Source of the DNA: Desulfobacteraceae bacterium
GTDB taxonomy: Bacteria; Desulfobacterota; Desulfobacteria; Desulfobacterales; Desulfatirhabdiaceae
Assembly: GCA_027325475.1 (NCBI GenBank)
Contig: DAIEFO010000044.1
Span: 1-11,068, forward strand
Length of the DNA stretch: 11,068 bases
Direction: 5' to 3'
Shown one piece after another: positions 1 through 5,152 of this stretch. A program made the translations under genes and the position numbers. Below the pieces are notes generated by a model, which saw only the letters and a list, made by a program, of their open reading frames with translations, ran no database searches and was not told the origin of the DNA. Position 1 is the first letter of the stretch, and each line of letters opens with the position of its first letter.

Positions 1-257
1 AAGGCATCATCAGTTATCTTGCCGGCCATCAGGCGTCTTTTCAGAAAAAGGGGGTTGTCGCAGCCACAATCGTTGAACAAGGGCCTATCGTTGAGACCAT
101 TATTTCCGTGGCTCAGCGTGAAAATGCGGATTTGATCGCGATTGCCAGTCATGGCCGCAGTGGGCTTTCCCGCGTTTTTTATGGAAGTGTGGCCGCCGGC
201 ATCATGCAGAAGATTGATCGTCCCATACTGATTGTCCGCGCACGGGATGTCGGATGA
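1..257 (+). CDS. Universal stress protein, C-terminal part (cut by window edge)
   Basis: An open frame, with codons in register from base 3, enters from the left edge and stops at TGA 255-257. The last 55 or so residues are almost the same as the C-terminus of the complete Usp protein encoded just downstream, including the nucleotide-binding loop ASHGRSG followed after a short helix by GS, and the terminal IDRPILIVR strand. It is therefore a UspA-fold protein, a cytoplasmic single-domain stress protein that in this family often binds ATP. The start and roughly half of the protein lie outside the window. The part before the VEQGP motif is clearly more diverged from its neighbour than the part after it. 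The gap to the next usp gene is 47 bases, so the two may share a transcript. Confidence 0.85.
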   Translation, partial: GIISYLAGHQASFQKKGVVAATIVEQGPIVETIISVAQRENADLIAIASHGRSGLSRVFYGSVAAGIMQKIDRPILIVRARDVG

Positions 258-304
258 TATTGTATTTTAGCAGATTACCATAATTATCGACAGCGAGGCT
301 TTTC

Positions 305-772
305 ATGTATCAGACCATACTGGTTCCCCTGGATGGTTCTCCCAGAGCGGAACAGATTCTCTCTCATGTTGAACAGATCGCAATTCAGTTCAAGTCCAAA
401 GTCATTTTCATGCAGGTACTGGAACCAATTCAGGTTGTTACACCGTCGCTGCTTCATGTCAGCAGCGCAGTAACAGACGCTGTTAAAGAAAGCCTTAAAA
501 ACTTCAATCGCAGATATAAAGATATTACTGAATATCTGACGGAATGCCAGAACAAATTCCGGGAAAAAGGCATTGATACCAGAAAATTTGTCGAACAGGG
601 ACCGGTTGTTGAAACCATCATTTCTGTGGCTCAGCGGGAAAAAGTGGATTTGATCACTATCGCCAGTCATGGTCGCAGCGGGCTTTCCCGCGTATTTTAT
701 GGAAGCGTGGCCGCCGGCGTCATGCAAAAAATTGATCGCCCCATACTGATTGTCCGCTCCAGAACAGACTGA
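305..772 (+). CDS. Universal stress protein (UspA family)
   Basis: This gene encodes a 155-residue single-domain UspA-family protein, the usual length for the family. The N-terminus TILVPLDGSPRAEQ matches the first strand and loop that contact the nucleotide. Near residues 123-136 the loop ASHGRSGLSRVFYGS matches the ATP-binding type of Usp (G-2x-G-9x-G-S/T), except that the first glycine is alanine, a common variant. The ATG at 305 is preceded by CGAGG at 294-298 at good spacing. The gene follows a second, incomplete usp gene in the same direction and the two share a nearly identical C-terminal third, so they are tandem paralogues. The role is inferred from the family: stress survival and nucleotide-dependent regulation in the cytoplasm, with no defined partner. 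Confidence 0.93.
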   Translation: MYQTILVPLDGSPRAEQILSHVEQIAIQFKSKVIFMQVLEPIQVVTPSLLHVSSAVTDAVKESLKNFNRRYKDITEYLTECQNKFREKGIDTRKFVEQGPVVETIISVAQREKVDLITIASHGRSGLSRVFYGSVAAGVMQKIDRPILIVRSRTD

Positions 773-783
773 TATTTCTCACA

Positions 784-824
784 TCCCTCTGGCGACCATC
801 GATTTTTATGGAGCGCCGGAGGGA
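784..824 (+). terminator. Hairpin downstream of usp, possible terminator
   Basis: TCCCTCTGGCG (784-794) pairs with CGCCGGAGGGA (814-824), 11 bp with one G-U pair, and CCAT/ATGG (796-799/808-811) extends the stem around a T-rich loop. It starts about a dozen bases after the usp stop codon, where a terminator or 3'-end-protecting stem would lie. No U-tract follows, so it is not a standard Rho-independent terminator. Confidence 0.35.
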
Positions 825-999
825 ATGCTGCCTGTAACTGTTTCAGCCCTCAATCCTAATTTTCAATTTTTCTTCTGATTTAGCCTCTCACAACGGTTTC
901 GCACGAAATTTGATCTCCGCACTGCACGTTCCTAACGCATATTCGCTTTATAAGCGCTTGCTTTTATCTTGATTTTTTTGGGGCAACCATATAGAAATT

Positions 1000-1026
1000 T
1001 TGAACGGTATGCTCGCAGAATATAAA
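1000..1026 (+). promoter_or_regulatory. Possible sigma70-type promoter for the EF-G-like gene
   Basis: TTGAAC at 1000-1005 and TATAAA at 1021-1026 are separated by 15 bases. The -10 box is good, the -35 box matches the consensus at four of six positions, and the spacing is shorter than ideal. Use of it would give a leader of about 130 bases. It is the best candidate seen in this gap, but it remains weak. Confidence 0.3.
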
Positions 1027-1118
1027 CATTCAGAAAAACAATTTCACTGTGTTATCGGCCGAAGATATATTACGGTATTGTCTTCTCCCTGCTGCCTTGT
1101 GAAATGAATTTTCTGAAA

Positions 1119-1136
1119 GTCTATAGCATGATAGAC
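1119..1136 (+). promoter_or_regulatory. Small hairpin upstream of the EF-G-like ribosome binding site
   Basis: GTCTAT (1119-1124) and ATAGAC (1131-1136) form a perfect 6-bp inverted repeat with a 6-base loop, ending about 10 bases before the GAGGAG ribosome binding site (1148-1153). It could be an operator or a leader stem. The sequence does not distinguish between these, and chance is possible. Confidence 0.22.
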
Positions 1137-1163
1137 AATTCTATAGAGAGGAGCTTTGTTTAA

Positions 1164-2720
1164 ATGACTGAAATGGTGGATAAAATCAGAAACATAGCGC
1201 TTGTGGGTCATGGAAATTCCGGTAAAACTTCTCTGGCTGAGGTTATGCTGTATCAAACAGGCGTCATCAATCGTCTCGGCCGCGTTGAAGATGGTAACAC
1301 ATCCATGGATTTTGAACCTGAAGAGCTGAAGCGCAACATCAGTATCAGCAGCGGCTTCAATCAGTTCAACTGGAAAAAACATTCCGTTACGCTGGTGGAT
1401 ACACCGGGAGATCAGAATTTTTTTACAGACACGAAATTTTGCATGCAGGCCGTAGATGGCGCCATCGTTCTGGTGGACGCAGTGGATGGCGTCAAGGTTC
1501 AGACCGATCAGGCCTGGGGCTTTGCAGAAAGCCTGAATTTGCCGTGCGTCATCCTGATCAACAAGCTGGACAGAGAACGTGCCGATTTTTCCAGGGCGTT
1601 TCAGGACGCGGTCAAATCCTTTGACCCCAAACCGGTCATGCTGCACCTGCCTATTGGCTCTGAATCCACTTTCAGGGGAATTGTTGATCTGATCGCCATG
1701 AAAGCGTATACCTATGATGCGAATGGAAAAGCAACGGCCATTGACATTCCATCGGATATGCAATCTCAGGTTGAAGAAGAGCGGGAGAAACTCGTCGAAA
1801 ACATCGCCGAAGCCGATGATACGCTGCTTGAACGATATTTGGAAGGCGAAAGTATCTCCGATGATGAACTCAAAAATGCGCTTAAAAAAGGGACGATTTC
1901 CCGAATTTTTTCACCGGTGTTGTGCGCCTCGGCGATTAAAGCAGTCGGCATCGATCTTTTAATGGATTTTATTGTCAACTGCATGCCGTCTCCGGCAGAC
2001 CGGCCGGCCAGAACCGGGATTGATCCGGTTACCGGCAATAAAATCGAACGGATGCCGGATGCCGATGCCCCGTTTTCAGCTTTTGTATTCAAGACAGTGG
2101 CAGACCCTTACGCAGGCAGACTCTCCATATTCCGGATCGTTTCCGGTCAACTCGGCACGGATGGCAATTTTTACAATGTCAACAAGGAAGCCCGTGAACG
2201 GTTTAATCAGCTTCTGTCCATTGCCGGCAAGGAACAGAAGCCCGTCAAGGGGGCAGGACCCGGCGCTATTGTGGCAGTTGCAAAGCTGAAGGAGACCTTC
2301 ACGGGAAACACCCTTTGTGATGAGGCCAATAAAATCAAATTTTCTTTTCCCGAGCCGTTGCCAACGCTGATTACTTTTGCCATTACCACCAAAGGATCCG
2401 GAGATGAAGATAAAATCTATATTTCCCTGACCAAAATGCTGGAGGAAGACCCGGCGCTGAAATTGGAACGCACTGCCGAAACCAAGGAAATCCTGCTTTC
2501 CGGAAGAGGTCAGGTGCATATTGAAGCCACCGTTGAAAAGCTGAAACGCAAATACAATGTCGAAGTGCATCTGAATACACCCAAGGTGCCATATCGCGAA
2601 ACGATCAAGAAAAAAGTCCGGGTTCAGGGCAGACACAAGAAACAGTCCGGCGGACACGGCCAGTTCGCGGACGTGATGCTGGATTCAGATGGAGCCTCTG
2701 CCTCGCGGCGCAGGATTTGA
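1164..2720 (+). CDS. EF-G-like translation GTPase, N-terminal part (frameshifted)
   Basis: This frame encodes the GTPase domain and domains II, III and the start of IV of an elongation factor G-like protein (EF-G2 type, COG0480). The P-loop GHGNSGKTS is at residues 15-23, G3 is DTPGD at 79-83, G4 NKLD is at 133-136, and a G5-like CASA follows near 250. Domain II starts near residue 295, and the domain IV motif HKKQSGGHGQFADV lies near 492-505. The start ATG at 1164 has GAGGAG at 1148-1153. From about codon 507 the reading leaves the family pattern and ends in an unrelated tail SDGASASRRRI. The expected continuation EPLPRG lies in the +1 frame, so the gene is split. Switch residues differ from canonical EF-G: DTPGD replaces DTPGH, and RNIS stands where RGIT is usual. 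EF-G2 paralogues are accessory to the main fusA, which is not in this window. Confidence 0.85.
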   Translation: MTEMVDKIRNIALVGHGNSGKTSLAEVMLYQTGVINRLGRVEDGNTSMDFEPEELKRNISISSGFNQFNWKKHSVTLVDTPGDQNFFTDTKFCMQAVDGAIVLVDAVDGVKVQTDQAWGFAESLNLPCVILINKLDRERADFSRAFQDAVKSFDPKPVMLHLPIGSESTFRGIVDLIAMKAYTYDANGKATAIDIPSDMQSQVEEEREKLVENIAEADDTLLERYLEGESISDDELKNALKKGTISRIFSPVLCASAIKAVGIDLLMDFIVNCMPSPADRPARTGIDPVTGNKIERMPDADAPFSAFVFKTVADPYAGRLSIFRIVSGQLGTDGNFYNVNKEARERFNQLLSIAGKEQKPVKGAGPGAIVAVAKLKETFTGNTLCDEANKIKFSFPEPLPTLITFAITTKGSGDEDKIYISLTKMLEEDPALKLERTAETKEILLSGRGQVHIEATVEKLKRKYNVEVHLNTPKVPYRETIKKKVRVQGRHKKQSGGHGQFADVMLDSDGASASRRRI

Positions 2721-3240
2721 ATTTGTAGATGCCATTGTCGGGGGCGCCATACCACGTTCTTATATTCCCGCGGTTGAAAAGGGCATTATCGAGGCCTGTC
2801 AGAAAGGCATTCTGGCAGGATATCCCTGTGTGGACTTCAGAGTTACCCTGGATGACGGATCGTACCACGCCGTGGATTCATCTGAAATGGCGTTTAAAAT
2901 CGCCGGCTCTCTGGCTTTCAAAAAAGCGGTTGCCGATGCCAAGCCCGTGCTGCTGGAACCCATACTGAATGTTGAAATTACCACACCGGAAGAGTTTATG
3001 GGCGATATCATGGGAGATCTCAACAGCCGCAGAGGCAGAGTGCTGGGAATGGATGCTGCGGGCAAATATCAGGTGATCAAAGCCAATGTGCCAATGGCCG
3101 AATTTCTGACCTACGCTCCGGATTTAACGTCAATGACCGGTGGCAGAGGCGTTTACAGCATGTCGTTTTCCCATTATGACGAGGTGCCTGCACAAATTGC
3201 AGAAAAGTTGCTGGTAGAACTCAACAAGGACAAAGAGTAA
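2689..3240 (+). CDS. EF-G-like translation GTPase, C-terminal part (domains IV-V, frameshifted)
   Basis: This frame continues the EF-G-like protein from EPLPRGAGFEFVDAIVGG (domain IV) through domain V (about residue 95 on), ending with a GGRGVYSMSFSHYDEVP stretch typical of EF-G C-termini, and stops at TAA 3238-3240. The two halves add up to roughly 690 residues, the usual EF-G length. The ATG at 2689 has no convincing ribosome binding site and sits inside the frameshift zone, so it is probably not a natural start; the frame is open upstream only to the TGA at 2674-2676. Between the codon for the last matching aspartate (2682-2684 region) and the GAG of EPLPRG there are 7 bases where relatives have 3, a net gain of 4 bases. 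The explanation is either a real inactivating mutation, a sequencing error, or less likely recoding. Confidence 0.8.
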   Translation: MEPLPRGAGFEFVDAIVGGAIPRSYIPAVEKGIIEACQKGILAGYPCVDFRVTLDDGSYHAVDSSEMAFKIAGSLAFKKAVADAKPVLLEPILNVEITTPEEFMGDIMGDLNSRRGRVLGMDAAGKYQVIKANVPMAEFLTYAPDLTSMTGGRGVYSMSFSHYDEVPAQIAEKLLVELNKDKE

Positions 3241-3244
3241 CGAT

Positions 3245-3365
3245 GACGGCTTCGTAAAAAGTCCGCAGGCTGCGTTGCGCCGCATCCTTGTCATTGCAGC
3301 GTACCACAAGTACGCTTCATTCCTCGGGATTTGCGCGCCTTGCCTGCGAACATTTTAAAGCCGTC
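3245..3365. repeat. Palindromic intergenic repeat, unit A
   Basis: A 121-base unit begins with GACGGCTT (3245-3252) and ends with its exact inverse AAGCCGTC (3358-3365). Further inverted pairs are CGCAGGC/GCCTGCG (3264-3270/3342-3348) and, at the centre, AGCGTAC/GTACGCT (3298-3304/3310-3316) with a 5-base loop. Nearly the whole unit can fold as one long imperfect hairpin. It begins 5 bases after the EF-G-like stop codon, so it may also act as a transcript 3' end. Unit B and the copy at 7969-8063 are related in sequence. Confidence 0.75.
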
Positions 3366-3428
3366 TAAAGTCCGCAGGCCGCGTTTCGCGGTATATGACC
3401 AGTATGCCGCGAAACGACAACGGACTTA
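3366..3428. repeat. Palindromic intergenic repeat, unit B (shortened relative)
   Basis: This unit begins AAAGTCCGCAGGCCGCGTT, closely matching bases 3257-3276 of unit A, then diverges. AAGTCCG (3368-3374) pairs with CGGACTT (3421-3427). Inside it a 12-bp stem, 3383-3394 with 3404-3415, has one G-U pair and a 9-base loop, a very stable hairpin. It looks like a second, partly deleted or rearranged member of the same family placed directly next to unit A. Confidence 0.7.
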
Positions 3429-3634
3429 GTGCATCTCTACCTTGACAGCACAAGTTCACTTGCCGTCTTTGCCCCCATCCACGTCTGCCTGAACCATATC
3501 CCGGTTCACGCTTAACCGTCAAAGATGCCGTCGTGCGTCCAGACAGCTCCCGGAACCACTGGAAGCCCCAACCCCCATCCCGCAAAATTTTCTGGAGAAA
3601 AATGGATCGAAATATCAGATTTCAAAATCACAAG
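3429..3634. other. Intergenic sequence upstream of the DUF3786-like gene
   Basis: About 200 bases between the repeat units and the next ribosome binding site carry no credible gene. An open frame that starts at 3525 runs across the DUF3786-like gene in another frame and a minus-strand frame crosses the repeats; neither resembles a protein. Short inverted repeats occur, for example CGGTT/AACCG near 3500, but no convincing promoter was found. Confidence 0.5.
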
Positions 3635-3651
3635 AGAAGGAAGCACCCATC

Positions 3652-4479
3652 ATGCCGAAATTTCAAAACGCCATGAGCATTTTTCAACTTCTGGACAAGT
3701 CCAACTGCAGGCTGTGCGGCGAAAAAACCTGCATGGCCTTTGCCGGAGCCGTATTTACCGGCCGGCGCTTTTTGTCAGAATGCCCCAGACTGGACAGAAA
3801 TATCGTTGAGACATTTTCTGAAGTTCTTCAAGATCAGAACGATACAGAACAAAATCCGGATGATTTCATAGAGCAGCTCAAAAACAAGATCAGGAATATT
3901 GATTTAAAAGCAGCAGCAACACGCACCGGCGGACGATACGAAAATGATCGCCTGATCATCAAGGTCATGGGGAAGGATTTCAGTGTCAATCAGGCAGGTG
4001 TGATTTCAACCGACATCCATGTCAATCACTGGATCACCGCCCCGTTTCTCAATTACGTGCTTCATGGGAAAGGTGTTGAACCCACCGGAAACTGGCTGTC
4101 GTTTCGGGAACTTGCCAACGGAAAAGAACGCTATCCACTGTTTAAAAAGAGATGTGAGGAACAGATGAAACAGGTGGCGGATCACAACACGGAATTCTTT
4201 GACGACATGGTGCACATTTTCAGCGGCAAACAGGTGGATCCCGTATTTCAATCGGATATCTCCGTCATACTCTCTCCGCTGCCCAAAGTGCCCGTCATGG
4301 TGTGTTACTGGCTGCCTGAAGAAGGAATGCAATCCACCCTCAATGTATTTTTTGATCAAACCGCCGATCAAAATCTCGATATCGGATCGATTTTCAGTAT
4401 AGGCGCCGGACTATCGCAGATGTTTACCCGACTGGCGCAACGGCATGGGGTGACCAGGGCTTCCGGCGCCGGTCATTGA
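3652..4479 (+). CDS. DUF3786-like protein with N-terminal Fe-S motif
   Basis: The 275-residue product starts with a four-cysteine motif, C19-x2-C22-x4-C27-x16-C44-P, the pattern of the small Fes-type [4Fe-4S] domain also found in corrinoid iron-sulfur proteins of the acetyl-CoA pathway. The remainder (about 85-270) reads as a DUF3786-type domain: a short beta segment around KVMGKDFSVNQAG, a conserved-looking GNWLSFREL, and a late VMVCYWLPEEG stretch. There is no signal peptide or membrane segment, so it is probably cytoplasmic. The ATG at 3652 has AGAAGGA at 3635-3641. The biochemical role of DUF3786 proteins is not known to me. The cluster suggests electron transfer or a link to corrinoid or one-carbon chemistry, but that is inference. 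A gene for a small secreted protein follows after 75 bases. Confidence 0.78.
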   Translation: MPKFQNAMSIFQLLDKSNCRLCGEKTCMAFAGAVFTGRRFLSECPRLDRNIVETFSEVLQDQNDTEQNPDDFIEQLKNKIRNIDLKAAATRTGGRYENDRLIIKVMGKDFSVNQAGVISTDIHVNHWITAPFLNYVLHGKGVEPTGNWLSFRELANGKERYPLFKKRCEEQMKQVADHNTEFFDDMVHIFSGKQVDPVFQSDISVILSPLPKVPVMVCYWLPEEGMQSTLNVFFDQTADQNLDIGSIFSIGAGLSQMFTRLAQRHGVTRASGAGH

Positions 4480-4554
4480 CGGAGGGTGGTGGGAGTGGAT
4501 GGACATATCAGCTTTACATTACCCCATGATAAAACACCAGACAGGAGATGGCGG

Positions 4555-5118
4555 ATGTTTAAATTTCTATCAACAGGTATCGTGGTTATCGGAATAATCA
4601 TTGGAGCCGAATCACTGGCCACCATTTCAGAAGCTTTTGATTATGAACATCCTGAACATCTGAGCGCAGGGGAATGCTGGCGCCAGCTTCCGAATGGACG
4701 AATGGTTATCCGCAGCGGCGCTGAATGCCCTGAAGCATATTCACATATGAATACAAACCATCAGAGCGCTTCTAAACCCACCTGGGGTAACGTTGGCGCC
4801 CGCCGGCAGACTGACAACGTTCCTTATGACGGCAGTTATCAAAGAGCTGTCCCCTTTCCAGGGGCTATCACGGAAAGATCACAGAATCTGTATTTATATG
4901 ACTACAGCGGGGAAAGAAATGATTATCCGCAAGATGTTGATGGACGTCGCTGGCATCATGGGCACCCATTCCATCCGGAACCGGCCATACTCCCGCCGGA
5001 TCAGATAATTTTTCAGAAAATCTACAAAAACGCTTATCCCAGTCCCAATACTCCCCAGTCTCATCATTTGGGGCCCCCCAGTAAAAACACCTCTGGGAAA
5101 ATGACGGATATACCCTGA
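4555..5118 (+). CDS. Small secreted protein of unknown function
   Basis: This gene gives a 187-residue protein with a clear signal peptide: a short basic start, a hydrophobic core of about residues 8-18, and a likely cleavage after ATISEA (residue 27). The mature part is polar, rich in His, Pro, Tyr and Asn, has two cysteines (C41, C58) that could form a disulfide, and looks largely unstructured toward the C-terminus. I do not recognise a family. The frame extends upstream to a GTG at 4486, but the ATG at 4555 has AGGAG at 4543-4547 with 7-base spacing and puts the signal peptide at the N-terminus, so I chose it. It follows the DUF3786-like gene in the same direction and converges on nuoBCD with 34 bases between the stop codons. 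Confidence 0.68.
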   Translation: MFKFLSTGIVVIGIIIGAESLATISEAFDYEHPEHLSAGECWRQLPNGRMVIRSGAECPEAYSHMNTNHQSASKPTWGNVGARRQTDNVPYDGSYQRAVPFPGAITERSQNLYLYDYSGERNDYPQDVDGRRWHHGHPFHPEPAILPPDQIIFQKIYKNAYPSPNTPQSHHLGPPSKNTSGKMTDIP

Positions 5119-5152
5119 ACATGGAAGTTAAAAAAGTGCGCTGCTCTCAATT

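Larger units (their letters stand above)
773..1163. other. 391-base intergenic region between usp and the EF-G-like gene
   Basis: No credible gene is seen on either strand; the minus-strand open frame reaching into this gap is a shadow of the EF-G-like gene. The gap holds a strong hairpin just after the usp stop (784-824), a weak 5-bp stem with a 3-base loop at 944-956, a T-run at 973-979, a possible promoter (1000-1026) and a small hairpin directly upstream of the ribosome binding site (1119-1136). The rest shows nothing recognisable. Confidence 0.6.

Noticed and set aside
2689..3240. The C-terminal EF-G frame as an independent gene.
   Set aside because: No ribosome binding site, start in the middle of domain IV, and exact continuation of the upstream gene in sequence order.
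3355..3585. A minus-strand 76-residue open frame across the repeat units.
   Set aside because: It runs through palindromic repeat DNA and intergenic sequence and gives a low-complexity Arg/Gly-rich peptide with no family resemblance.
3525..3809. A 94-residue open frame overlapping the DUF3786-like gene.
   Set aside because: It is in another frame over the real start region, is Arg/His/Pro rich with no recognisable motif, and lacks a ribosome binding site.
4486..4554. GTG start at 4486 for the small secreted protein.
   Set aside because: It would place 23 unlike residues before an obvious signal peptide; ATG 4555 has a well-spaced AGGAG.
5081..5152. Bidirectional terminator between the convergent secreted-protein and nuoBCD genes.
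   Set aside because: Only a 5-bp CCCAG/CTGGG stem with a 10-base A-rich loop is present and neither side has a U-tract.
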